DNA from: JAAYKS01 sp964479435
GTDB taxonomy: Bacteria > Bacillota > Clostridia > Saccharofermentanales > UBA5734
NCBI GenBank assembly: GCA_964479435.1
Contig: CAYZME010000001.1
Location: forward strand, 1 to 64,000
Length of the DNA: 64,000 bases
Reading direction: 5' to 3'
Shown piece by piece: positions 17,508 through 26,066 of the stretch (within the stretch, counting starts at the first letter, position 1; every line of letters begins with the position of its first letter). The notes beneath the pieces were generated by a model. That model saw only the letters and a program-made list of their open reading frames with translations. It ran no database searches and was not told the origin of the DNA. Both the position numbers and the translations under genes were made by a program.

Positions 17508-18302
17508 CTACATGGCGTAGCGGTGAGCCTGCCGCTGGCGAAAGACAACCGGTCGCAGCCCGAATTGGCTGATCGCTCGCGCGGCCTGATCCAAGCCCGC
17601 GCCCGGTTCATGCACACTGTGGGCATCGGATCCGACGGTCACCCGCCCGTCGCCATGCAATGCCCATTGCTCCAGAAACGCCGCGTCCGGCATGGTGGTG
17701 GGGTATCCCTGGCGGAAACCACTGGTGTTGATCTCGGGCACAATCCCCGCTCGCGCCATCTCCGTCGCCAGGGTGCGCGCGATGTCAGCCGGCATCGCGT
17801 GCCCGCCCAGATAGCGGGCGGGAAAGCCGATATGCCCCATGACATCGAAACCGCCATGCGCGGCCATCGCGATCAACTCGTCGTAGTAGCGCACAAACAC
17901 TTCCTTGCGTGAATAAGCTGCCAGGAGCTCACGTTCGCCCAGAAACCAGTGCCCGAGAAAGTGTTGGCTGCCGATGATCAAATCGTAATCGCGCGCTTGT
18001 TCCCGCGCCAATTCCGCCGGGTAGTGGTGCGGTTGGGAGAATTCGATGCCCCACAAGATTTCCAAACGCCCGGCAAACGCCTCCCGCGCACGCAGAACCG
18101 CTTCGCGGTACGCCTCGTAGCGATAGAAGCCATATCCAGTGTCGCGCGGGTGATGGTCGACGTGCTCGGTAAAGCAGATGGTCCGCAAGCCCGCCCGCAG
18201 CGCGGCCGCCGCCATCTCCGAAAGGCGGCTGCGCCCATCCACGGAAAACGTAGAATGCAGATGCAGATCGACCGTCAGCGTGGGCGCTCGGTCTCCGTTC
18301 AC
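17508..18302 (-). CDS. PHP-domain histidinol-phosphatase-like phosphoesterase
   Basis: The 264-residue protein has the PHP metal motifs: DLHLHSTFSVDGR near residue 12, FTEHVDHHP, GIEFSQPHHY, MGHIGFPARY and VGSDAHS. This set matches HisJ/HisK-type histidinol phosphatases (histidine synthesis), though other small phosphoesters are possible. No other his genes are in the window. Its ATG overlaps the end of dcd by four bases. Confidence 0.85.
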   Translation of the reverse strand: MNGDRAPTLTVDLHLHSTFSVDGRSRLSEMAAAALRAGLRTICFTEHVDHHPRDTGYGFYRYEAYREAVLRAREAFAGRLEILWGIEFSQPHHYPAELAREQARDYDLIIGSQHFLGHWFLGERELLAAYSRKEVFVRYYDELIAMAAHGGFDVMGHIGFPARYLGGHAMPADIARTLATEMARAGIVPEINTSGFRQGYPTTMPDAAFLEQWALHGDGRVTVGSDAHSVHEPGAGLDQAARAISQFGLRPVVFRQRQAHRYAM

Positions 18303-18823
18303 GTCTCGAAGTCCCGGTATAACAGGCTGGGTTGGATTCCGTCGTTGTTCTGATATTTGCCGCTACGATAGGGTTCATAATCGCCGAGAATGGTGTGGTA
18401 GTAGATTTGGCAAATGCCGACACCGGCATAAATACGCACGGGCTGTACACATTGGATTTCCAGGGTCCAGAACCCGGCGAAGCCGATGTCGCCAAACCCG
18501 GCCGTGACGTGCACATACAATCCCAATCGCCCGACCGAGGAACGGCCCTCGAGCATCGGCACAAAATAATCTGTGCGCGTGTATTCCAGGGTGCGGCCCA
18601 AATACAATTTTCCCGGCCGCAACAGCAACCCTTCGGGCGGGATCACCAGTTCCTGGGTGTCGTTGGGTGTCTTCATGTCCAACGTCGCGCCGGTATAAAC
18701 CAGCATGCGATCGTGCAGGTGCAGGTTGTAACTGTTGGGATTGAGTCCGCGCGGGTCAAACGGGTCGATCTCAATCTTCCCTGCTTCGACTTGCCTCCTG
18801 ATTTCCTTACCGGATAGAATCAT
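18299..18823 (-). CDS. dcd: dCTP deaminase
   Basis: The 174-residue trimeric enzyme deaminates dCTP to dUTP (in some homologues also hydrolysing it to dUMP). The start MILSGKEIRR, GLNPNSYNLHL, LEGRSSVGRLGLYVH and GFGDIGFAGFWTLE are the family motifs; the Glu of the last is the catalytic position. It overlaps mutY upstream and the PHP gene downstream by four bases each, placing nucleotide-pool and repair functions in one transcript. Confidence 0.95.
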   Translation of the reverse strand: MILSGKEIRRQVEAGKIEIDPFDPRGLNPNSYNLHLHDRMLVYTGATLDMKTPNDTQELVIPPEGLLLRPGKLYLGRTLEYTRTDYFVPMLEGRSSVGRLGLYVHVTAGFGDIGFAGFWTLEIQCVQPVRIYAGVGICQIYYHTILGDYEPYRSGKYQNNDGIQPSLLYRDFET

Positions 18824-19980
18824 CTCTTCTGCCTCTCTTCCTCGGCTGCGGATGCGTCCATTTTATCGTATGCGGCGACCGGATCGAGCCATGGCAAAAA
18901 GGCGGCCGGCATCGCGTAGTCCGCGAGCAATCGCGCGAGCGGCACGATCCGCCATCGTTGCGGCGGCGCGGTAATCGCCGCGTGTACATACCAGCCGCTC
19001 AAATGCCATTCCAGATGCGTGAAAATGTGCGCACGCGCCGGGAGCGGCCGGATCCTGCCCGGCATATATCCCCATTCCCGCACGAGCCGCAGCGCGTCCG
19101 CGTCCCCGAGGGTGCCGGGCACATGTGGGAACTCCCATAAGCCGGCCAGCAACCCCCGGGCGGGCCGTTTGCGGATCAGCAGTCCCTCTGGGGTACGGAT
19201 CGCAATCACAGTCCGTGATTCCTGCTTGCGCGGCCGAGCCGCTCGCCGGACAGGATATGCCTCGGGAGCCCCCTGCGCGTTCGCCTCACACAGATCGACC
19301 AGAGGGCAATCCGCACATCGCGCGGCTTTGCCGGGCAGGCAGACACACGCGCCCAGTTCCATCAGGGCCTGGGTAAAATCGCCGGGCCGTTCGGGTGGAA
19401 TCACCGGCCGCAACTGTTCCGCCAACGCGCGCCGGTATTTCATGCCATCGGTCTCCGCCGGATCCGCCATCAGTCGGGTCAGCACGCGAATCACATTGCC
19501 ATCCACCGCCGGTTCGGGCTTCTGGTAGGCAATGGACGCGATGGCGCCGGCCGTATACTGTCCAATGCCGGGCAGCGTCGCCCAGACCACCGGATCGTCC
19601 GGCAATCCCCCCCTATCGGTACCCGCACAAGCGTTAGCACCAGTGCTTGCACAAGTGCGCGCACGAGCGATCAATTCCTGCGCTGCCCGATGTAAATTGC
19701 GGGCACGGCTGTAATACCCCAGCCCCTCCCAGAGCTTCAACACACGGTCCAGAGGCGCCGCGGCCAACGCGGCTACATCGGGAAAGGCCGCGACGAATCG
19801 CTCAAAGTAAGGGATCACCGTTTCGACGCGGGTCTGCTGTAGCATGATCTCGGAGATCCACACCCGGTAAGGATCCGGTTGATCCCGCCATGGCATCGCG
19901 CGTTTATTGAGATCATACCAGGCTAGCAATGGCGGGACCATCGCCTGAATCCGACCGCGATCCGATGTGAGTTTATCCAT
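18820..19980 (-). CDS. mutY: A/G-specific adenine glycosylase
   Basis: The 386-residue base-excision enzyme removes adenine opposite 8-oxoguanine. The N-terminal EIMLQQTRVETV, the helix-hairpin-helix LPGIGQYTAGAIAS, the catalytic AVDGNVIRVL (Asp) and the 4Fe-4S motif C-x6-C-x2-C-x5-C (CVCLPGKAARCADCPLVDLC) are intact, followed by a NUDIX-like recognition domain. An unusual ~18-residue Ala/Cys/Thr/Gly insertion precedes the HhH; its DNA (about 19615-19672) is repetitive. It overlaps GNAT upstream by eight bases and dcd by four. Confidence 0.95.
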   Translation of the reverse strand: MDKLTSDRGRIQAMVPPLLAWYDLNKRAMPWRDQPDPYRVWISEIMLQQTRVETVIPYFERFVAAFPDVAALAAAPLDRVLKLWEGLGYYSRARNLHRAAQELIARARTCASTGANACAGTDRGGLPDDPVVWATLPGIGQYTAGAIASIAYQKPEPAVDGNVIRVLTRLMADPAETDGMKYRRALAEQLRPVIPPERPGDFTQALMELGACVCLPGKAARCADCPLVDLCEANAQGAPEAYPVRRAARPRKQESRTVIAIRTPEGLLIRKRPARGLLAGLWEFPHVPGTLGDADALRLVREWGYMPGRIRPLPARAHIFTHLEWHLSGWYVHAAITAPPQRWRIVPLARLLADYAMPAAFLPWLDPVAAYDKMDASAAEEERQKR

Positions 19981-20479
19981 TTTTACCTATCCGGGGTTGG
20001 GTGTTGCTTTTTTCGCCACGGGGGCCTTGGCGATTCTCTTTGCGGAAATAGATCAGGCCGACTTTCGGATCCACGTGTGTGATGTGATATCCATGCCGCA
20101 GATACAAGTCGATATTAAAATGACTGCGGTCGCCGGTGAACAGCACATAGGGCCCGCTGGGAAAGGCCGCCTCGATCGCGGACAACAAAGCCGACCCATA
20201 CCCCTGTCCGCGCCAATCGGGATGCACCATCAGGCGGGCGATCTGGCAGACGTTGTTTTCGATCCGACCGCGGACCGAACCGACGATCCGATCCCCCGCC
20301 GTCAACTTGATGACGTGCCAGGACGCAAAATCGGCCGCCGCGGACGCCCAAGTCTGCGTCGCGGGGGGAATGGGTTCATCGTAGAGCAACGCCTCTGTCG
20401 CATAGGCGGCCAGCTGCAGTTCGTAGATCGCGCGCGCGTCGCCCGCTGTGGCGACGCCGATTTTGTACGCGTGTTTCAT
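19973..20479 (-). CDS. GNAT-family N-acetyltransferase
   Basis: The 168-residue acetyltransferase has the acetyl-CoA loop VHPDWRGQGYGSALLSAIE and the C-terminal DLYLRHGYHI segment. The substrate is unknown. ATG 20479 follows AGGCGGGA. It is the first gene of the mutY-dcd-PHP-methyltransferase operon, and its promoter shares the intergenic region with xylA. Confidence 0.88.
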   Translation of the reverse strand: MKHAYKIGVATAGDARAIYELQLAAYATEALLYDEPIPPATQTWASAAADFASWHVIKLTAGDRIVGSVRGRIENNVCQIARLMVHPDWRGQGYGSALLSAIEAAFPSGPYVLFTGDRSHFNIDLYLRHGYHITHVDPKVGLIYFRKENRQGPRGEKSNTQPRIGKNG

Positions 20480-20517
20480 CCGCTTCCCGCCTTTCCCGAA
20501 TGACTGGATTATCCAAT

Positions 20518-20547
20518 AGAATACTGTGTCATGGTCACAGTTGTCGA
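20518..20547 (-). promoter_or_regulatory. Promoter of the GNAT-mutY operon with a dyad filling its spacer
   Basis: Reverse strand: TCGACA (20542-20547), an 18-base spacer, TATTCT (20518-20523). The inverted repeat ACTGTG-N7-CACAGT (20523-20541) occupies the spacer almost exactly, as a repressor site would. Seen from xylA the same dyad is centred near -71 relative to that gene's predicted start. Confidence 0.55.
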
Positions 20548-20566
20548 GTTCGGGGGCGTAGTATCA

Positions 20567-20596
20567 TGGACACGAAACCACTCCTGACGATATAAT
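20567..20596 (+). promoter_or_regulatory. xylA promoter
   Basis: TGGACA (20567-20572, 5 of 6), an 18-base spacer and a perfect TATAAT (20591-20596). The predicted transcript starts near 20603, leaving a leader of about 88 bases. Confidence 0.75.
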
Positions 20597-20690
20597 AAAA
20601 CCATTCAGGACATCCGGGTTCCGGCCTCCGGCGGGGATGGAACCTTGTTCGCATCACAAAAACAAAAGCAATGAAAGCGAGGACCCGACC

Positions 20691-22004
20691 ATGACCGAAT
20701 TCTATCCAGGCGTACCCAAAATTCAATATGAAGGCAGCAAGTCAAAAAACCCGCTTGCGTTCAAGTATTACAACCCGGACGAAGTCATCGCCGGCAAGAA
20801 AATGAGCGAGCACCTCAAATTTGCCATGTCCTATTGGCACACGATGGTGGCCGAGGGGACGGACATGTTCGGCGTTGGCACACTGAAAAAAGATTACGGC
20901 TCCGACGATCCGATGGAGAGCGCCCGCAATAAAGCCCGTGCCGCGTTTGAACTGATGGATAAGCTGCAAATCGAGTATTATTGCTTCCACGATCGCGACA
21001 TCGCGCCCGAGGGCGAAACGTTGGCCGAATCCAACGCCCGCCTGGACGAGATCTCGGACCTGCTCCTTGAACTGAACAAAAAATATGGCAAAAAAGTCCT
21101 GTGGGGAACCGCCAACCTGTTCACCAACCCGCGCTTCGCGCACGGCGCCGGCACCGCACCCAACGCGGACGTGTTCGCGTTTGCCGCCGGCCAGATCAAA
21201 AAAGCCCTCGACCTGACCGTCAAACTCGGCGGCAACGGCTATGTCTTCTGGGGCGGACGTGAAGGCTATGAGACCATTTTGAACACCAACATGGGTCTCG
21301 AGCTCGACAACCTCGCGCGCCTGATGCACCTGGCCGTCGATTACGGGCGCAGCATCGGCTTCAAAGGCGATTTCTACGTCGAACCCAAGCCCAAAGAGCC
21401 CACCAAACACCAGTACGACTTTGATTCCGCGACGGTGATTGGCTTCTTGCGCCATTACGGCCTCGACAAAGACTTCAAACTCAATATCGAAGCCAACCAT
21501 GCCACGCTCGCCGGTCACACCTTTGCCCATGAGCTGCGCCTGGCCCGCGACACCGGTTTCTTTGGTTCGGTCGACGCCAACCAGGGCGACATGCTGTTGG
21601 GTTGGGACACCGACCAATTCCCGACCAACATTTATGACGCGACCTTCTGCATGTACGAAGTGCTCAAAGTCGGCGGCTTCACCAACGGCGGCTTGAACTT
21701 TGACGCCAAAGCGCGCCGCGCCTCAAACACCAATGAGGATATTTTCATCAGCTACATCGCCGGGATGGACACGTTCGCGCTCGGACTGCGGGTCGCGCAA
21801 CGCCTGATCGAAGACGGACGCCTGGATTCCTTTGTCGAGGAGCGTTACGCTTCCTGGACCCGGGGCATCGGCAAAGATATCATCGACGGCAAAATGGACA
21901 TGAAAGCCCTTTCCGAGTACGCGCTCAAGATGGGCGATGTCAAAGTGGACTCCGGCCGCCAGGAATACCTCGAGGCCATTGTCAACTCTGTCATGATGGG
22001 CTGA
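20691..22004 (+). CDS. xylA: Xylose isomerase (class II length)
   Basis: The 437-residue TIM-barrel enzyme converts D-xylose to D-xylulose (and glucose to fructose). Motifs visible: [13 protein letters not shown] (catalytic His), [42 protein letters not shown] and SVDANQGD, which provide the metal ligands. ATG 20691 follows a weak AGCGAGG. No xylulokinase or xylose transporter gene is next to it; it stands alone between a divergent operon and a strong terminator. Confidence 0.96.
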   Translation: MTEFYPGVPKIQYEGSKSKNPLAFKYYNPDEVIAGKKMSEHLKFAMSYWHTMVAEGTDMFGVGTLKKDYGSDDPMESARNKARAAFELMDKLQIEYYCFHDRDIAPEGETLAESNARLDEISDLLLELNKKYGKKVLWGTANLFTNPRFAHGAGTAPNADVFAFAAGQIKKALDLTVKLGGNGYVFWGGREGYETILNTNMGLELDNLARLMHLAVDYGRSIGFKGDFYVEPKPKEPTKHQYDFDSATVIGFLRHYGLDKDFKLNIEANHATLAGHTFAHELRLARDTGFFGSVDANQGDMLLGWDTDQFPTNIYDATFCMYEVLKVGGFTNGGLNFDAKARRASNTNEDIFISYIAGMDTFALGLRVAQRLIEDGRLDSFVEERYASWTRGIGKDIIDGKMDMKALSEYALKMGDVKVDSGRQEYLEAIVNSVMMG

Positions 22005-22027
22005 GTCAGCAACTCTAAGTAAAACAG

Positions 22028-22061
22028 ACGACCGCACATCGGGGATCCGGTGTGCGGTCGT
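22028..22061. terminator. Terminator after xylA
   Basis: An 11-bp perfect stem (22028-22038 with 22051-22061) with a 12-base loop is followed by TTTTTT on the forward strand. It also faces the convergent adenylyltransferase gene. Confidence 0.9.
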
Positions 22062-22099
22062 TTTTTATCCGCGGGCGGGCGCGAGCGGGATCTCAGGGT

Positions 22100-22999
22100 C
22101 TAGTAGATCCGCCGCGCGTCACGCGGCAAACGTCGGATGTGTCGCAAAAACGCCATCACACGGCGATGTTCCGCTTCCGGGTAGACGAAGCCGGTCTGGC
22201 TTGCCATCTCGCGCGCGGCCAAACGAAAAAGCCGGCCCATCGACAGCAGCGCGTCCCAGACCTGATCGGGGTCGCCGCCGGGCAGGGTGCTTGCCAGAAG
22301 CCGGCGCCAACGCGGTTCGACCCAGGTATCCAGTCGTTTGTAATACGAGCCGACCGATCGTGTATACCCGCTGCGGGCACCCACGTGCCAGGCGAGCATC
22401 TTGTGCAGTTGCGGGCGCACCAGTTGCTCCAGCATGACCCGCGCGCCCACCGCCTGTTCGCGCCACAAAGCTTTGGCGACATACGGCGAAACCCATAGAA
22501 ACTCGTTGCAACAATCGTCGAACTGCTTGTTTGTCGGCGGCCTGACGTGATAGGAGCGATCGTCGGCCGGCGGCAGAGGCGGCAGCAGTCCATCTTTGTC
22601 GAGCAGCGTGCGGCTGAGACTGTCGGACAACACCCGATCGATGCGATCGGTGCGCATACAGGTCAAATCGATGCGATTGCCGTCGGCAAACTGCATCAGC
22701 CAGGTATACGAATCGCGCGGCTCTTGCGCCGAACGGCGGGCGGCGGCCTCCCCCATGTCGTCCGGGGTCTGCATAATAAGCATCTCCCCAAACACCCGGA
22801 TCCAGTCGGGTGCCACCAGGAAAGGCTCGACGGCGTTCACGGCGTAAATGACATCGTAATCCTGGAAAGGATCCGGTGTCACGGTCGGATCGACGCGCGA
22901 CCCGTTGAGCACAACCGCGCGGACCCGCGGATCGGCCTCGGCGACCGCCACAATCTGTGTCAGCATCTCTGCTTGTGTTCGGGTGCGTTTATTTTCCAT
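22100..22999 (-). CDS. Aminoglycoside 6-adenylyltransferase-like protein (AadK/ANT(6) family)
   Basis: The 299-residue nucleotidyltransferase has VLNGSRVDP near residue 31 followed by FQDYDVIYAV, supplying the GS and DxD motifs, and the conserved NRIDLTC, CCNEFLWVSPYVAKALWRE and YYKRLDTW segments of the ANT(6) family. It may modify streptomycin-type aminoglycosides, but chromosomal homologues often have no known substrate. The gene starts eight bases after citrate synthase with a weak ribosome binding site, so it is probably co-transcribed. Confidence 0.88.
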   Translation of the reverse strand: MENKRTRTQAEMLTQIVAVAEADPRVRAVVLNGSRVDPTVTPDPFQDYDVIYAVNAVEPFLVAPDWIRVFGEMLIMQTPDDMGEAAARRSAQEPRDSYTWLMQFADGNRIDLTCMRTDRIDRVLSDSLSRTLLDKDGLLPPLPPADDRSYHVRPPTNKQFDDCCNEFLWVSPYVAKALWREQAVGARVMLEQLVRPQLHKMLAWHVGARSGYTRSVGSYYKRLDTWVEPRWRRLLASTLPGGDPDQVWDALLSMGRLFRLAAREMASQTGFVYPEAEHRRVMAFLRHIRRLPRDARRIY

Positions 23000-23007
23000 T
23001 CCGATTC

Positions 23008-24357
23008 TCAGCGCTGGTCCATCGGCCGATACGCAGTGCGGCTGGCCAGGTTTTTGTACGCGGGGCGAATGATCCGCCCCCCGCTGACCAGCTCCTCCAT
23101 CCGGTGGATCGACCAGCCGGCGATGCGGGCGATGGCAAATATCGGGGTGAACAATTCCGTCGGAATGCCCAGCATGTTGTACAAGAACCCCGAGTAAAAA
23201 TCGACATTGGCGCTGACGCCTTTGTAAATTCTCCGTTTCTGCGTGATGATCGCTTGCGAACGCCGCTCGACCAGGTCATACAGCCGGTATTCCGCTTCAT
23301 ACCCCTTTTCGGCGGCCAACTTGGCGACAAATTCTTTCAACAAAACCGCGCGGGGGTCCGACAGCGAATAGACGGCATGCCCCATCCCATACACCAGGCC
23401 CGAGCGATCAAACGCCTCTTTGGCGAGAATCCGGTCGATGTAGGCCGACACTTCGTCTTCGTCATCCCAGTCGGATACAGTCTGTTTAATCTCCTCAAAC
23501 ATCTGGATCACTTTGAGGTTGGCGCCGCCGTGGCGCGGACCTTTGAGCGAGCCGAGCGCTGCCGCGATCGCGGCGTACGTATCGGTCGCGGCCGATGTGA
23601 CCACGCGGGTGGCAAAGGTTGAATTGTTGCCGCCGCCGTGCTCGGCATGCAACACCAGGGCCAGATCCAAAGCCTGGGCCTCGGACGCGGTATAGGTGCT
23701 GTCCGGTCGCAACAGCCGCAAAATGTTCTCCGCGGTAGAAAGCCCGGGTTGCGGGGTGTGAATAAACAGGCTCTGCTTCTTATGATAATGGGCAAAGGCC
23801 TGATAGCCATACAGCGCCAGCGAAGAAAAACGCGCGGTCAGCTCCAGCGATTGGCGCAGCACGTTCGACAGCGAGATGTCGTCGGGGTCCTCGTCATAGC
23901 TGTACAACGCCAACACACTGCGCGCCAGCAGGTTCATCATATCGCGGCTGGGCGCCTTGAGGATCAGGTCGCGGACAAAATCCTCCGGCAGCGGACGGTA
24001 ATCGTCCATCATACGATTGAAGCCATCGAGCTCTGCCCGCGTCGGCAAACTGCCGAACAACAACAGATAGGTCGACTCCTCAAAGCCGAAATAGCCGCCC
24101 TGCTGGAACCCGTGGACCAGGTCGATGACATCGATCCCGCGGTAGTACAACCGGCCCTCACACGGGACATATTCGTCCCCGTCGAGCAGATACGCGTGCA
24201 CATCGGAAATATCGGTCAGTCCGACCAGCACGCCCCGGCCGCTGATATCCCGCAGGCCGCGCTTGACGTCATATTTACCATATAATTCGGGATCAATCTC
24301 GCAACCTTTGCGAATCCGTTCGCTCATCTCAAGCAGGTTTTTGGGGTCAAGAATCAT
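23008..24357 (-). CDS. Citrate synthase
   Basis: The 449-residue enzyme condenses acetyl-CoA with oxaloacetate. Catalytic segments are HAEHGGGNNSTFATR, GPRHGGAN, GMGHAVYSLSDPRA (His) and ANVDFYSGFLY (Asp). The long N-terminal part resembles the Bacillota citrate/2-methylcitrate synthase type. ATG 24357 follows GAGGAGT. Other TCA genes are absent from the window, so a role in glutamate supply is likely (inference). Confidence 0.94.
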   Translation of the reverse strand: MILDPKNLLEMSERIRKGCEIDPELYGKYDVKRGLRDISGRGVLVGLTDISDVHAYLLDGDEYVPCEGRLYYRGIDVIDLVHGFQQGGYFGFEESTYLLLFGSLPTRAELDGFNRMMDDYRPLPEDFVRDLILKAPSRDMMNLLARSVLALYSYDEDPDDISLSNVLRQSLELTARFSSLALYGYQAFAHYHKKQSLFIHTPQPGLSTAENILRLLRPDSTYTASEAQALDLALVLHAEHGGGNNSTFATRVVTSAATDTYAAIAAALGSLKGPRHGGANLKVIQMFEEIKQTVSDWDDEDEVSAYIDRILAKEAFDRSGLVYGMGHAVYSLSDPRAVLLKEFVAKLAAEKGYEAEYRLYDLVERRSQAIITQKRRIYKGVSANVDFYSGFLYNMLGIPTELFTPIFAIARIAGWSIHRMEELVSGGRIIRPAYKNLASRTAYRPMDQR

Positions 24358-24389
24358 GCGTTCACTCCTCTCTGTGACTCCATCGTTGA

Positions 24390-24412
24390 CGCGCCGCAAG
24401 GCTTGCGGCGCG
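24390..24412. repeat. GC-rich perfect inverted repeat between divergent genes
   Basis: An 11-bp arm (24390-24400) is followed after one base by its complement (24402-24412). It lies between the divergent citrate synthase and flavoprotein genes. No T-run follows on either side in the direction of travel, so it is not an intrinsic terminator there. It may be an operator, and it lies close to the assembly gap. Confidence 0.6.
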
Positions 24413-24451
24413 TATTATTAAAAAAAGTGACTTCTTCAGTATGCCATTCTT

Positions 24452-26066
24452 ATGGCTACGCCGGCAAATCCCATTTCACCCGCCATCACCGACCANNNNN
24501 NNNNNNNNNNNNNNNNNNNNNNNNNNNNNNGGCGCCGGTCCGGCCGGCCTCACCGCGGCGCGGGAGCTTGTGGCCAGAAGCGGGGACTACGCGGTGTCGG
24601 TGCTGGAAGAAAGCGATGAAATCGGCGGTATTTCCCGCACCGTTCGCTATGGCGACAACCGGATGGACATCGGCGGGCATCGGTTTTTTAGCAAAGACGA
24701 ACGTGTCACCGATTGGTGGCGCGGCCGGATGCCGTTGCAAGGCGCGCCCGCCCTCGATGACCGCCTGTTGCGCCGGGACAAGCCGTTGGCGCCGGGCGGT
24801 CCGGACCCTGAAACCCAGGACCGCGTGATGCTGATTCGCGACCGGGTGTCGCGAATTTATTCACTGGGCAAGTTTTTTGATTACCCGATTCGCATGAAAG
24901 CGCAGACGTTCCGCAACATGGGGCTGGCCCGCACTTTGCGGGCCGGCGTCAGTTATCTGCGCGCCGCGCTGATCAAGCGCCCGGAACGCTCACTGGAAGA
25001 TTTCTACATCAACCGCTTCGGGCGGGTGCTCTACGGGATGTTTTTTGAAAAATACACGGAAAAGCTCTGGGGGCGGCATCCGTCCGTGATTTCGGCCGAT
25101 TGGGGCGCGCAGCGGGTGAAGGGATTGTCGATCCTCGCCATCTTGCGCGACATGTTGGGCAAAGCCACCGGGCTGGGCAGAAAAGAAGTCGAGACCTCGC
25201 TGATCGAACAATTCTGGTACCCCAAACTGGGCCCGGGGCAATTGTGGGAGACCGTTGCCGACGAAGTCACGGCGCATGGCGGCCACATTTTGACCCGCCA
25301 CGCGGTCCGGCGGATCCGTTGCGAGGACGGGCGAATCGCATCCGTGGTTTGCGCGACCCCCGACGGGGAGGTCGAGATCCCTTGCGACGAAGTGGTGTCA
25401 TCGATGCCTTTGCGCGATCTGGTCGCGGGGATGGAAGGCATCGACGTGCCAGGGGAAGTGTCGCGGATTGCCGACGGCCTGCCTTACCGCGATTTCATCA
25501 CGGTCGGCCTGCTGGTCCGCCGCCTCGCGCTGCGCAACGAAACCGCGATGCCCACATTGGGGGACATCGTCCCGGATTGCTGGATCTACATCCAGGAACC
25601 GGGCGTACAAATCGGCCGTCTGCAAATCTTTAACAACTGGTCGCCGTATTTGACCGCCGATCCCACACAAGCGGTGTGGATGGGGTTGGAGTATTTTTGC
25701 CGTGAGGGCGACGCCATGTGGGAGATGGACGACGCGTCTTTTATCGAGATGGCGGTCGCCGAACTGGCCCAGATCGGCATCATCGACCCGGCGGATGTGT
25801 TGGACTCACACCGTGTGCGGGTCAAAAAAGCCTATCCCGCCTATTTTGACACCTACGCCGAGATCGACACGTTGACCGGCTGGCTGGACCGGATCCCCAA
25901 TCTGTACTGTGTCGGCAGGAACGGACAACACCGGTACAACAACATGGACCACTCGATGGCGACCGCGTTCGAGGCCGTCGAGGCGCTGATCTCCCGCGAT
26001 CCATCGCGCGCCCGCATCTGGAATGTCAATACCGAGCGGGAATATCACGAGGAGAAACGCGCATGA
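24452..26066 (+). CDS. FAD-dependent amine-oxidase-fold oxidoreductase (UDP-galactopyranose mutase/protoporphyrinogen oxidase-like), with gap
   Basis: After the gap the protein reads [13 protein letters not shown], the FAD-binding Rossmann motif, then [13 protein letters not shown] and [10 protein letters not shown], typical of this fold, and ends near [15 protein letters not shown]. Total length is about 530 residues. The family lies beside glycan genes in many bacteria, but the substrate is not established. ATG 24452 ([14 protein letters not shown]) looks protein-like, but is in the right frame only if the gap is one base shorter or two longer than the 35 N shown. ATG 24441 is in frame with 35 N but gives an unlikely N-terminus. 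The next gene overlaps by four bases. Confidence 0.82.
24496..24530. other. Assembly gap (35 N) inside the flavoprotein N-terminus
   Basis: Thirty-five N interrupt the FAD-binding motif. Frame analysis suggests the true length is not exactly 35. Confidence 0.9.

Noticed and set aside
22100..22999. An acquired antibiotic-resistance gene
   Set aside because: Composition matches the neighbours and it follows citrate synthase closely, so it looks like a native chromosomal ANT(6)-family gene rather than a mobile one.
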